42,156 bases of DNA from Bacteroidales bacterium (lineage in GTDB: Bacteria; Bacteroidota; Bacteroidia; Bacteroidales; UBA7960), in the NCBI GenBank assembly GCA_007129355.1, contig SKVR01000179.1:1-42156 (forward strand), given 5' to 3'. Made by a program: the position numbers and the translations under genes. Positions 22,010-31,892 of the stretch are shown here, piece after piece. Numbering within the stretch: position 1 is the first letter of the stretch; the number at the start of each line of letters is the position of its first letter. The notes beneath the pieces are model-generated. The model was given only the letters and a program-made list of their open reading frames with translations. It ran no database searches and had not been told where the DNA came from.

Positions 22010-23437
22010 TTGATAATGAGCAGAAGCAACAAGCGACATTTATTTAACAAGGTTATCGAGAATGTTACCATAGCAGGAGTAGCCGCCGAAGGCAAAGCCA
22101 TTGCGCGGCATAATGATATGGTGATTTTTGTTAATTACGGGGCCCCCGGAGATGTGGTGGACATTCAAATAAAAAAAACCCGGCGGAGGCATCTGGAAGG
22201 CGAAATCATCAAGTTTCATAAAAAATCAGCATCCCGTACCGAGCCTTTTTGTGAACATTTTGGTATTTGTGGCGGCTGTAAATGGCAGCATCTAAGCTAT
22301 GAAGAACAGCTTAAATACAAGCAAAAACAGGTAACCGACAGCATTGAAAGAATTGGTAAAGTAAATTATCCTTTCGAGCTTATTCCTATCCTTGGTTCTC
22401 AACAAACCCAATTTTACCGCAACAAACTTGAATATACTTTTGCCAGCCGCAGGTGGCTCACTCCGGATGAAATTCAAGGCGGAGAAGAAATTTCAAACCT
22501 TGAAGCTCTGGGCTATCATATTCCCGGATTTTACGACAAAGTTCTCGATATAAAAAAATGCTGGTTGCAACCCGAGCCATCAAACCACATCAGATTGGGA
22601 ATAAAAGAATTTGCCATAAAAAACCATATTGACTTCTACGATTTCAGAACAAAGACAGGTTTACTTCGCAATATCATTATCCGCAACAATGAAAAGGGAG
22701 AGTTTATGCTAATCCTTGTGCTCTTTTCAGGTGAGGAAGAAAAACGCGAGAGTATACTGAAATATATTCAGAAAAGTTTTCCTGAAGTCATTTCTGTCTA
22801 TTACATGCTCAATGATAAGCAAAACTCCAGTATTGCCGATCTGGAACCGGTTCATTTTGCAGGCACATTTTACCTGACAGAGGAAATGGAAGGTTTACAA
22901 TTCAGGATAGGACCCAAATCCTTCTACCAGACCAACAGCCGGCAAGCTTATGAGCTATATAAAATTGCAAGGGAATTTGCCCGTCTTACAGGAAAAGAGC
23001 TCGTATATGATTTATACACCGGTACAGGCACCATTGCCAATTTTGTTGCCCGGCAGGCCCGAAAGGTAGTGGGCATTGAATATATTGAGGAAGCCGTTTC
23101 CCATGCCAGAGAAAACTCAAGGCTCAATAAACTTGATAACCTTGTATTTGCAGCCGGAGATATGGCAAAAGTTCTTACCCCGGAATTTATGGAGCAACAT
23201 GGTAAGCCTGATGTGATAATAACCGATCCGCCCCGGGCAGGCATGCACCCCGATGTTCTGAAACAAATAATCGCTTCAGAAGCAGAAAAGATCGTGTATG
23301 TGAGTTGCAATCCGGCAACACAGGCCAGAGATATTGAAATTTTATCGGGCAGTTATAAGGTAAAAAAAGTTCAGGCTGTAGATATGTTTCCTCATACACA
23401 GCATGTGGAGAGTGTGGTTTTGCTGGAGAAAATCTGA
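22010..23437 (+). CDS. rlmD: 23S rRNA (uracil-C5)-methyltransferase, RlmD-like
   Basis: TRAM-like N-terminus, CEHFGICGGCKWQH Fe-S cysteines, DLYTGTGTIANF, DPPRAGMHPDVL, YVSCNPATQARD. Confidence 0.92.
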   Translation: MIMSRSNKRHLFNKVIENVTIAGVAAEGKAIARHNDMVIFVNYGAPGDVVDIQIKKTRRRHLEGEIIKFHKKSASRTEPFCEHFGICGGCKWQHLSYEEQLKYKQKQVTDSIERIGKVNYPFELIPILGSQQTQFYRNKLEYTFASRRWLTPDEIQGGEEISNLEALGYHIPGFYDKVLDIKKCWLQPEPSNHIRLGIKEFAIKNHIDFYDFRTKTGLLRNIIIRNNEKGEFMLILVLFSGEEEKRESILKYIQKSFPEVISVYYMLNDKQNSSIADLEPVHFAGTFYLTEEMEGLQFRIGPKSFYQTNSRQAYELYKIAREFARLTGKELVYDLYTGTGTIANFVARQARKVVGIEYIEEAVSHARENSRLNKLDNLVFAAGDMAKVLTPEFMEQHGKPDVIITDPPRAGMHPDVLKQIIASEAEKIVYVSCNPATQARDIEILSGSYKVKKVQAVDMFPHTQHVESVVLLEKI

Positions 23438-23481
23438 TTTTTTTAACCGGAGAGACACGGAGACGCAGAGAAAAATAAAAG

Positions 23482-23517
23482 AAGTGGTCAGACGGGCTGA
23501 AAGTCGTCTGACCACTT
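23482..23517. terminator. Bidirectional terminator between rlmD and recA
   Basis: AAGTGGTCAGACG ... CGTCTGACCACTT, 13-bp perfect inverted repeat between convergent genes. Confidence 0.75.
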
Positions 23518-23535
23518 TAAAATTCTTCAGAATTA

Positions 23536-24558
23536 TTATTTTTTTACTGAAAGAGCTTCAATGATTTTGGCTTCGATCTCTTCAGCTAGTTCAGGATTAT
23601 CTGTCAGCAGACTTTTCACAGCATCCCTGCCCTGCCCCAGTTTTGTATCGCCGTAGCTGAACCATGAGCCGGCTTTTTTAATGATATTATAATCCACACC
23701 AAGGTCTATGATCTCTCCTGTTTTGGAGATCCCTTCACCATAAACGATATCAAACTCAGCCTGACGGAATGGGGGTGCAATTTTATTTTTCACAACCTTA
23801 ACCCTTGCACGGTTACCGGTAACACTGTCACCCTCTTTGATTTGCGATATACGACGAATATCCAGCCTCACAGAAGAGTAAAATTTGAGTGCATTACCAC
23901 CAGTAGTTGTTTCGGGATTGCCGAACATGATACCGATCTTTTCGCGCAATTGGTTGATAAATATGCAGCAGGAACCGGTTTTGTTGATGGTACCGGCAAG
24001 TTTTCTCAAAGCCTGTGACATCAACCGGGCCTGAAGTCCCATTTTGCTGTCGCCCATTTCACCTTCAATTTCACTTTTGGGTGTAAGTGCAGCAACCGAG
24101 TCAATGACAATGATATCAATGGCACCTGACCGTATAAGGTTTTCGGTGATTTCAAGTGCCTGCTCACCATTGTCGGGCTGCGAAACCAGCAGGTTATCAA
24201 TATCTACACCCAGTTTGCGTGCATAACTGCTATCGAAAGCGTGCTCTGCATCAATAAAGGCAGCTATTCCACCGGCCTTCTGGGCTTCAGCAATGGCATG
24301 AATAGCCAGGGTTGTTTTACCTGAGGATTCAGGTCCGTAAATCTCAACTATACGTCCTTTTGGGAAACCGCCAATACCTAATGCATGGTCAAGGCCAATA
24401 CTTCCCGAAGAAATACTGCTGATACTAACCACCGGCGAATCACCAAGCTTCATAACCGTACCTTTACCATAAGATTTCTCAATCTTATCCATGGTAAGTT
24501 GCAATGCCTTAAGTTTTTCGGCATTTACATTTTTTTCTTTCTCTTTTTCTTTGCTCAT
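23536..24558 (-). CDS. recA: Recombinase A
   Basis: [70 protein letters not shown]. Confidence 0.99.
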   Translation of the reverse strand: MSKEKEKEKNVNAEKLKALQLTMDKIEKSYGKGTVMKLGDSPVVSISSISSGSIGLDHALGIGGFPKGRIVEIYGPESSGKTTLAIHAIAEAQKAGGIAAFIDAEHAFDSSYARKLGVDIDNLLVSQPDNGEQALEITENLIRSGAIDIIVIDSVAALTPKSEIEGEMGDSKMGLQARLMSQALRKLAGTINKTGSCCIFINQLREKIGIMFGNPETTTGGNALKFYSSVRLDIRRISQIKEGDSVTGNRARVKVVKNKIAPPFRQAEFDIVYGEGISKTGEIIDLGVDYNIIKKAGSWFSYGDTKLGQGRDAVKSLLTDNPELAEEIEAKIIEALSVKK

Positions 24559-24782
24559 AAGCTTGTTAAAATGAAAATGTTCAGAAATATTGTTTTATTA
24601 AATATACAAAAAAATCAACCAACAGGAGCAAAATTACCATATAAATTTTTAAATACACCTTCAAATCAGAAAAAGAATTCAGAAAAAACTCAGTGATTAT
24701 TAAAAGTCTGACTAGCAAACACCCAAAGGGTTTTACTAATAGTTAACCGAGTGAAAAGTGAATTTCTGATTTCAATGATTGC

Positions 24783-25442
24783 CTATAAATTACCTTCCCA
24801 TTCCTGATAAAACTGATTTAAAAATTTTTCTAAAAATTCGTGTCTCTGAATGGCCATTTCTTTTCCGGTTTCAGTGTTCATTTTATCTTTTAGTAAAAGA
24901 AGCTTTTCATAAAAATGATTGATTGTGGGGGCACTGTTTTTCTTGTACTCTTCTTTAGTCATATTGAGATTGGGCTTGATTTCCGGGTTGAAAATTTCCC
25001 TGTTTTTAAAACCACCATAATTGAAAGCCCTTGCAATACCCATAGCACCCATAGCATCCAGTCTGTCGGCATCCTGAATTACATCCAGTTCATTTGACCG
25101 GAAAGCTTGTTTTTCTTTTCCGGTGCTAAAAGAAATATTTGCCACTATTTTAATAACATGGTCAGTAATTGATTCATCAGCACCTGACAGTTCCAGGAAT
25201 TCCCGGGCTTTTTGCGGTCCAAGCTTTTCATTACCATCATGAAATTTGGAATCGGCAATATCGTGCAGCAAAGCACCCAGCTCAACTACAAACATATCAA
25301 CATGTTCGGTTTGTGCAATCTTTACAGATAGTTTCCAAACCCGCCATATATGCCACCAGTCATGGCCACCTTCGGCACCGGCCAATTCGTTTTTTACAAA
25401 ATTTACCGTTTTATCTATGATGATTTGCTGGTTTTCCTTCAT
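24783..25442 (-). CDS. HD-domain phosphohydrolase
   Basis: EGGHDWWHIWRVWKL, VVELGALLHDIADSKFHDG, DADRLDAMGAMGIARAF. Confidence 0.92.
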   Translation of the reverse strand: MKENQQIIIDKTVNFVKNELAGAEGGHDWWHIWRVWKLSVKIAQTEHVDMFVVELGALLHDIADSKFHDGNEKLGPQKAREFLELSGADESITDHVIKIVANISFSTGKEKQAFRSNELDVIQDADRLDAMGAMGIARAFNYGGFKNREIFNPEIKPNLNMTKEEYKKNSAPTINHFYEKLLLLKDKMNTETGKEMAIQRHEFLEKFLNQFYQEWEGNL

Positions 25443-25667
25443 ACAATCAATGAGATTTTAAAATGACATGATATCCTTTTGCTGGTAACATCAATCAAAA
25501 TTATAAAAAAACATTTCAAAACACAGAATGCTTACTTTTGTCATAGCACTCGTTAAATTTTCCAATCAACAAAATCCTTAACGAAGATGTTAGTAACAGG
25601 AAATATTTGAATTCCGGAATTGATTTTCCGGGAAAAGATTCATAACCCTTATCTTGATTTATCAATT

Positions 25668-26435
25668 ATGAAGTTTGTTAAAACCATTATAGGCTCCAAC
25701 CCAAAATTTCAAAAACCCAAACCGGATGGGGAACCTTTTCTGGAAATAGCAGAATTTTTTTACGACACCATACAGGGTGAAGGTATCAATCTCGGACAGC
25801 CCGCTGCATTCCTAAGGGTGCAGCATTGCACACAAAACTGCTGGTGGTGTGACACCAAAGAGGTCTGGAGAGCCGGAAATCCTTACACTTTTATAGAACT
25901 CTGGACATTGATTGACCAGACCGACCTGGTGAATAAACTTCAAAACGGACAACATCTGATACTCACCGGGGGAAGCCCCATGAAGCAACAGAAAGGACTT
26001 ACTCTTTTCCTGCAGCAATTTACAGAACGATATGGCTTTAAGCCGTTCACCGAGATCGAAAATGAATGTACGCTGATGCCCGTTCCGGAGTTTACCCGAC
26101 TGACCGATGTTTGGAACAACAGTCCCAAACTCAAACACAGCGGAAATCCCGACAAACTGCGATATCAGCCTCCAATCATAAAACATCTTTCTTCGCTTGA
26201 AAATGCCTGGTTTAAATTCGTAATAGCCCAGCATGAAGACTGGGAAGAAATAGAAGAATTTTTCCTGATACCCGGTTTAATAAAAAGAAATCAAATCATC
26301 CTTATGCCGCTGGGTGGCACCCGTGAAGGACTTCACAGAATAAGAAATACCGTTGTGGAAATAGCTGTAAGAGAAAGTGTTCGCTACTCATCGCGAGAGC
26401 ATATTGAGTTGTGGGATAGGAAGACGGGGGTATAA
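25668..26435 (+). CDS. 7-carboxy-7-deazaguanine synthase (QueE)-like radical SAM protein
   Basis: FYDTIQGEGINLGQPAAFLRVQHCTQNCWWCDTKEVW (CX3CX2C) and LILTGGSP; start at MKFVKTII. Confidence 0.88.
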   Translation: MKFVKTIIGSNPKFQKPKPDGEPFLEIAEFFYDTIQGEGINLGQPAAFLRVQHCTQNCWWCDTKEVWRAGNPYTFIELWTLIDQTDLVNKLQNGQHLILTGGSPMKQQKGLTLFLQQFTERYGFKPFTEIENECTLMPVPEFTRLTDVWNNSPKLKHSGNPDKLRYQPPIIKHLSSLENAWFKFVIAQHEDWEEIEEFFLIPGLIKRNQIILMPLGGTREGLHRIRNTVVEIAVRESVRYSSREHIELWDRKTGV

Positions 26436-26469
26436 TAATGTTTGATTTCAGATGTTTGATGTCAAATGT

Positions 26470-26571
26470 CAAATCTAGGATGCTGAGAACCGAAAGTTCG
26501 AAGTCCCGTTAATACAGGATCAAATGCAGGATGATGAGAAACGTAGTTTCGAAATTTCGCCATTGCGAGAA
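26470..26571. repeat. Two imperfect ~51-bp direct repeat units in an intergenic region
   Basis: CAAATCTAGGATGCTGAGAACCGAAAGTTCGAAGTCCCGTT... (from 26470) aligns with CAAATGCAGGATGATGAGAAACGTAGTTTCGAAATTTCGCC... (from 26521). Confidence 0.6.
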
Positions 26572-26617
26572 TTAATTTGAAATTTAATTATTAATTAGCC
26601 TTTGCATCAGGTATAAT

Positions 26618-26660
26618 AAAAACCGCATCTTTATTGCATAAACAATCTGATGCGGTTTTT
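26618..26660. terminator. Terminator hairpin downstream of bcp
   Basis: AAAAACCGCAT ... ATGCGGTTTTT inverted repeat with A/T tracts, between convergent genes. Confidence 0.75.
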
Positions 26661-26687
26661 AATTCTAAGAAGTCAAAAACAAAAAGT

Positions 26688-27143
26688 TTACACAGGTATA
26701 ATCTGCGCAGTATGATTTTTCGTATCTACCTTCGCAATCACATCTTCAATCACACCTTTTTCATCAATAATAAATGTTGTGCGGTGAATTCCGTCAAAAG
26801 TTCTTCCCATAAATTTTTTCGGCCCCCATACGCCAAAAGCATTCAGAATTGCCTTCTCGGTATCGGCAATTAAGGGGAAAGGCAGATTATTCTTTTCCTT
26901 GAATTTCTGATGCGATTTTTCACTGTCGGCGCTCACACCTACCACCTTATATCCCTTGTTGAGCAATAAATCATAATTATCTCTGAGGTTACAGGATTGG
27001 GATGTACATCCCGGTGTGCTGTCCTTGGGGTAAAAATAAATAACCAGTTTACTTCCTTTGAAATCAGCAAGCTTGATTTCTTTTCCGTTCTCGTCTTTTC
27101 CTTTGAAGTCGGGAGCTTTGTCACCGGGTTTGAGTGTGGTCAT
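26688..27143 (-). CDS. bcp: Thioredoxin-dependent thiol peroxidase (Bcp/PrxQ)
   Basis: GDKAPDFKGKDENGKEIKLADFKGSKLVIYFYPKDSTPGCTSQSCNLRDNY. Confidence 0.96.
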   Translation of the reverse strand: MTTLKPGDKAPDFKGKDENGKEIKLADFKGSKLVIYFYPKDSTPGCTSQSCNLRDNYDLLLNKGYKVVGVSADSEKSHQKFKEKNNLPFPLIADTEKAILNAFGVWGPKKFMGRTFDGIHRTTFIIDEKGVIEDVIAKVDTKNHTAQIIPV

Positions 27144-27326
27144 ATTTATCGGGTTTTAATAGTTTATCAATATCTCGGAAACAACAAAAATCAAGAATTG
27201 TTTTTGTTTACTTACAAGAATTTTGCAAAAAAACACACTGAATGTTTAATCAAATAGGTATTTATGGTTTGATTGCATCTGATGTGCGAAGGTCTGGCCG
27301 GGGCAAAATTGGCCAGGAAGTTCCTG

Positions 27327-28853
27327 TCAATCTGGCAAATCAGATACCGTGTTGCTCACAAACGCCACTTTCTTTCCGTCGGGTGACCAGGATGGGACAT
27401 TGATAGTGCCCTGACCGCCATAAAGATGGGCAATTACTCTTGACTGGAAAGTAACAGTATCCATGATCCGCAGCATAACATGTTTATAGTAAGGATGATC
27501 TCCCGGGGCAACATCGGGCAGGTAGGACAGGAACACAATCTGGCTATCATCGGGAGATGGATGCGGGAACCAGTTCTGATATTTGTCATTGGTGATTTGT
27601 ACAGGCTTACTGCCATCGGCATTCATTCGCCATATCTCCATGCTGCCTGTCCGCTCAGAATTGAACCAGATATATTTTCCGTCGTAAGAATATTCTGACC
27701 CATCATCCAGTCCGGGGCTATTTGTCAACTGTACTTCTTCGCCCCCATCAACGGGAATACGAAAAATATCCCATTGCTCGTTTCGATGGGCAGTGTAGAT
27801 CAGGTATCTGCCATCGGGCGACCAACCATGCCAGTAGGATGGCCCCTTATCAGTTACCCTCACCGGAGTGCCCCCTTCGATGGGTAGGGTAAAAATTATG
27901 GAGTTCTGACCGGGTGGTAAATCATCCACATGATGACTGATCACCAGTTGGGTACCGTCGGGAGAAATACCATGGTCATTGTTGAGCGATGTAGCAAAAT
28001 CGGTATTAATTTGTTTCTTTACACCACTTTCAATATCTAAACGGTAAAGCAGGCCACGTCCGTTCAGTATCAGGTACTTGTCATCGGGCGACCAGTTAGG
28101 TGCTTCAAGATTATCATGCGTTTCGTAAACAACTTTTCTCAATCCGGTTTCCACATCCAGTATTTCCACCCTTGATCCCGCAAAATCGCGATAAGGAGTA
28201 AAACCTTCCCCAACCGGTATAGAAAGCCGCGTATTAGAGAATACGGCGGTTTCAACCACATCGGCATTATGAGAACATACAAACAGGCCTACATAAAACT
28301 CATCTTCAAGCCAGTCCGGCTCTAATGCCCCGGTTTTGGCAAGCGGATCGCCTGGCTGGCATGCCTGCACAAGGATCTTGTTGCCCGTTCTTTCCAGCTG
28401 AAGAATGCTGGCAAAACTTTCCGGATGCCGGAGCTCATCTGTAAATCCTCCATCTTCAAGCCGGTATTGCATGGATACCAGTCCATCGCCATGGTAAGCA
28501 GCACTTATGTAAGGAGAAGATGGATCAAGTGATTTCCGGATAATTAATCCTGCCTTGCGGTGGTCATCGACACCTTCGCCATGAAACTCTAGATTGGCAT
28601 AAAGGATAAAATCTCCACTTATTTTTTTCCACACAAAATGAAACTCATCAGTATCGTGCCACATGTTTTTGCCGCTAGCCGAAATGATATAATTTTCGGT
28701 AGATGTCTCATACACTGTTTTACCCTCATGGTTTACATTTCCCACATCCTGGGAATAGTTAAATATGCCATAGTTCGGTTCTTTCTGCATGGTGCAATTG
28801 ATTAATATGAACAACAATGTCAATGGAAATAATCCGTAATAATGTTTCTTCAT
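27327..28853 (-). CDS. Lipoprotein with N-terminal lectin/glucanase-like domain and TolB-type beta-propeller
   Basis: Lipobox LINC; FVWKKISGDFILYANLEFHGEGVDDHRKAGLIIRKS; repeated WSPDGRYLIY / YSYDGKYIWFNS / PSPDDSQIVF propeller blades. Confidence 0.85.
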   Translation of the reverse strand: MKKHYYGLFPLTLLFILINCTMQKEPNYGIFNYSQDVGNVNHEGKTVYETSTENYIISASGKNMWHDTDEFHFVWKKISGDFILYANLEFHGEGVDDHRKAGLIIRKSLDPSSPYISAAYHGDGLVSMQYRLEDGGFTDELRHPESFASILQLERTGNKILVQACQPGDPLAKTGALEPDWLEDEFYVGLFVCSHNADVVETAVFSNTRLSIPVGEGFTPYRDFAGSRVEILDVETGLRKVVYETHDNLEAPNWSPDDKYLILNGRGLLYRLDIESGVKKQINTDFATSLNNDHGISPDGTQLVISHHVDDLPPGQNSIIFTLPIEGGTPVRVTDKGPSYWHGWSPDGRYLIYTAHRNEQWDIFRIPVDGGEEVQLTNSPGLDDGSEYSYDGKYIWFNSERTGSMEIWRMNADGSKPVQITNDKYQNWFPHPSPDDSQIVFLSYLPDVAPGDHPYYKHVMLRIMDTVTFQSRVIAHLYGGQGTINVPSWSPDGKKVAFVSNTVSDLPD

Positions 28854-29087
28854 AATCCTGATTTTTTAGCTATCAAAAAATATGTCCAAACATAGTCAAA
28901 AAATTGATTTAAACATTACAGAGAAGGTGTAAGGTGAGATTTTTCTTTTCAGAAGAAGTGGATTAACCTAATTGCCTAAAAAATTGAGGTAGTTTTTTGT
29001 GATTTAAAAACCGATATGTCGTCAACATAATTTACTCTTCAGGTGTTTTAATGGAAGTTTTTAACTGAAGTGCAAATATTTTCTATT

Positions 29088-30863
29088 ATGACCGATGAAA
29101 CCCTGAATAAGAAAATTACTATCACAGGTTTGCGAAGACTGTTCAGGCTTTACCGCTATTTAAAACCCTATAAGTGGGAGTATGGTCTGGGGCTGTTGTT
29201 TCTTTTGGGTTCAAGTGCAGCCAGCCTGGCTTTTCCAAAGTTGCTGGGCGAGATTGTCGATTTAGGAAACCAGGGAATGCTGGGTAAAGAGATTAACCGA
29301 ATAGCATTGATCCTTGCATTTGTGTTGATCATACAGTCTGTATTTTCATATTTCAGGATATTTCTTTTTGTGCGAGTGGCCGAAAAAACGCTGGCCGATT
29401 TGCGCCAAAGCACATACAATCATCTGATTAAATTACCCATGAAGTTTTTTCAGCAAAGAAGGGTGGGTGAACTAAACAGCAGAATTTCATCAGATATAAC
29501 CCTTCTTCAGGATGCTCTCACTACAACTCTGGCCGAATTTATACGACAATTACTTATAATTATTGGAGGAATCGGGCTGATGCTTATCACTTCAATGAAA
29601 CTTACCCTTTTCATGCTGGCTATTGTTCCGGTAGTGGTGGTGCTGGTAGTTTTTTTCGGACGATATATACGGAAGCTAAGTAAACTGGCCCAGGCGCAGG
29701 TGGCCGACTCCAATACCATTGTGGAGGAAACTTTACAGGGAATACAAAGTGTAAAGGCATTTACCAATGAGTTCTTTGAAATGGCCCGGTATCGTATAAA
29801 AACCCGTGAAATAGCACAGACAGGAATTAAGAACGGTAAACTACGCGGAGCTTTTTCTTCCTTTATCATTCTGGGTCTTTTTGGTACCATGGTGGCTGTG
29901 ATATGGAGAGGTTCCATGCTGCTTGCCAGTGGCGAACTGGCTACCGGTGAGTTGTTTTCTTTTGTAATATACACGGTATTTATTGGCGGTACCATTGGCG
30001 GTATGGCTGATGTTTTTGCGCGGGTGCAGAAGTTTATAGGTGCCACTGAAGACCTGATGGAGATCTTTAATGAATTGCCGGAGCCAGTAAGTAAACTTAC
30101 GCTGCAGGATCCTCATCATATATTAAAAGGCGGTGTTCGTTTTGAACAGGTAAACTTCAGTTATCCCAACAGGCCAGACTTTCAGGTGTTAAAAACCATT
30201 GATACGGAAATTAAACCCGATTCCCTTGTTGCATTGGTGGGTCCCAGCGGTGCAGGAAAATCAACTTTTGTGTCGTTATTGCTCAGGTTGTACGATCCTT
30301 CATCAGGACGAATTCTTTTTGACGGGATTGATAATCGTGAAATACCCATCTCAGTGCTGCGAAGCCAGATGGCTATAGTTCCACAGGATATTTTTCTTTT
30401 TGGGGGTACCATCCGCGAAAACATTGCTTACGGGAAACCAGGTGCCACAGACGAAATGATAGAAGATGCAGCGCGAAAAGCCAATGCCCTGGAATTTATC
30501 ATCAAGTTTCCCGGAAGATTAGACACCCTGGTGGGTGAGCGGGGCACCCAGCTTTCGGGCGGACAGCGCCAGCGCATAGCCATAGCCCGGGCAGTGTTAA
30601 AAAACCCTAGAATATTGATTCTTGACGAGGCCACCTCTTCACTTGATTCAGAGAATGAACGACTGGTGCAGGATGCCCTTGAAAAGCTTATGAAAGGCCG
30701 TACTTCCATCGTAATTGCACACCGCCTTTCTACCATCAGAAAGGCTGACCTTATTCTTGTAATGGATAATGGGCAAATTGTGGAACAGGGCACACACAAC
30801 GAACTGCTCAAATCAAAAACAGGCCTGTATAGAAATTTAAGCGAGCTTCAGTTTCAAAGTTGA
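29088..30863 (+). CDS. ABC transporter ATP-binding/permease protein (MsbA/lipid exporter-like)
   Basis: TM domain plus GPSGAGKSTFVSLLLRLYDP, LSGGQRQRIAIARAVLKNPRILILDEATSSLDSENE; start adjusted to MTDETLNKK. Confidence 0.95.
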   Translation: MTDETLNKKITITGLRRLFRLYRYLKPYKWEYGLGLLFLLGSSAASLAFPKLLGEIVDLGNQGMLGKEINRIALILAFVLIIQSVFSYFRIFLFVRVAEKTLADLRQSTYNHLIKLPMKFFQQRRVGELNSRISSDITLLQDALTTTLAEFIRQLLIIIGGIGLMLITSMKLTLFMLAIVPVVVVLVVFFGRYIRKLSKLAQAQVADSNTIVEETLQGIQSVKAFTNEFFEMARYRIKTREIAQTGIKNGKLRGAFSSFIILGLFGTMVAVIWRGSMLLASGELATGELFSFVIYTVFIGGTIGGMADVFARVQKFIGATEDLMEIFNELPEPVSKLTLQDPHHILKGGVRFEQVNFSYPNRPDFQVLKTIDTEIKPDSLVALVGPSGAGKSTFVSLLLRLYDPSSGRILFDGIDNREIPISVLRSQMAIVPQDIFLFGGTIRENIAYGKPGATDEMIEDAARKANALEFIIKFPGRLDTLVGERGTQLSGGQRQRIAIARAVLKNPRILILDEATSSLDSENERLVQDALEKLMKGRTSIVIAHRLSTIRKADLILVMDNGQIVEQGTHNELLKSKTGLYRNLSELQFQS

Positions 30864-31031
30864 CCCTGATAAAACTTATAAACCTCAGTGAGTGAACACT
30901 GAACATATTTGGGTTTACGAGTAAAAAAACGTAAAAGCGATTGAGCATAGTCGGGTTCGTTTTCAATGTCGGTGAAGATAGGGCTCCGGTTCCCCAATCA
31001 AATCTATTCCAAACAGGTTATTTTTAATCAT
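30854..31031 (-). pseudogene. Small frame-disrupted ORF coupled to the end of the ThuA gene
   Basis: ATG at 31031 overlaps the ThuA stop (GATGATTAA). Frame 1 gives MIKNNLFGIDLIGEPEPYLHRH*. A one-base shift near CCCTAT gives ...GEPEPIFTDIENEPDYAQSLLRFFTRKPKYVQCSLTEVYKFYQGQL*. Confidence 0.4.
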
Positions 31032-31791
31032 CTTTCATTCCTGCTGTCCATAAAATCGCCCCGTGTAAATGCTTAAGAAACAAAGGGTCGGAATAGAGCT
31101 CTATGGGATGGCCCATCGCAGTTTGAAATACCCTTCCATCCCCTACATAACGGTACCATACCATTGGGTGATCACCCATTTGCTGGTTTACATCCTGAAA
31201 CCACTCATTGTTTCCCACATCATAACTTGACGCGTCGATAGAGATCAACACGTTCACTTCATTACGCGGATTGCGGTCAAAATTATACCATTCATCAACA
31301 ATGATCCATATAGAGTCAGGAAAAAATGAGGTGGCCGGATGCTGGCGGTTTTCAATAATAAGTTTGCCTTCTTGAACCGGAGGATGTCCGATAAATTTTG
31401 CACCAATGACTTCCATAAACCACTCCCAGTTATTTTCCGTTACTGTTCCGGTATGGATAGTGAGCAAACCTCCACCATTCTCAACAAAACCCTGTATAGC
31501 TTGTTGTTGTTCCTCACCAAAAATATTACCTGTGGTTTGCAAAAATATTACCAAATCCAGTGTGTCTAATTTGGTTCTTGAAAAATACAGAGAATCTTCA
31601 GTATGGTAAAGGTTCCAGTTGTTTTCAGCAGCAAGCTTTTCAAGTGCTTTTACCGCTACCGGAATATTATCATGCCTGAAGCCTTCAGTTTTGGTCATTA
31701 CAGCTATGTTCATTCTTTCCGATTTTTGAGATGGTGCGCATGCGGCTAAAATAAAAAAAAGGAGTAAAAAGCCGGTTAAATTTTTTTTCAT
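31024..31791 (-). CDS. ThuA-like domain lipoprotein
   Basis: Lipobox LAAC; NIAVMTKTEGFRHDNIPVAVKALEKLA, GGGLLTIHTGTVTENNWEWFMEVIGAKFIGHP, GDGRVFQTAMGHPIELY. Confidence 0.9.
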   Translation of the reverse strand: MKKNLTGFLLLFFILAACAPSQKSERMNIAVMTKTEGFRHDNIPVAVKALEKLAAENNWNLYHTEDSLYFSRTKLDTLDLVIFLQTTGNIFGEEQQQAIQGFVENGGGLLTIHTGTVTENNWEWFMEVIGAKFIGHPPVQEGKLIIENRQHPATSFFPDSIWIIVDEWYNFDRNPRNEVNVLISIDASSYDVGNNEWFQDVNQQMGDHPMVWYRYVGDGRVFQTAMGHPIELYSDPLFLKHLHGAILWTAGMKDD

Positions 31792-31892
31792 ATGTGTTTA
31801 ATTTGATTAACCAGGGTTTAAAATTTTTTGGGGATTTTCATGATGATAGTATTGTTTAAAGGAATTCTGGGAAGTGCAGCAGAACCAATACG

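Noticed and set aside
29507-30046. 179-aa minus-strand ORF
   Set aside because: Antisense to the ABC transporter; low-complexity, no motif.
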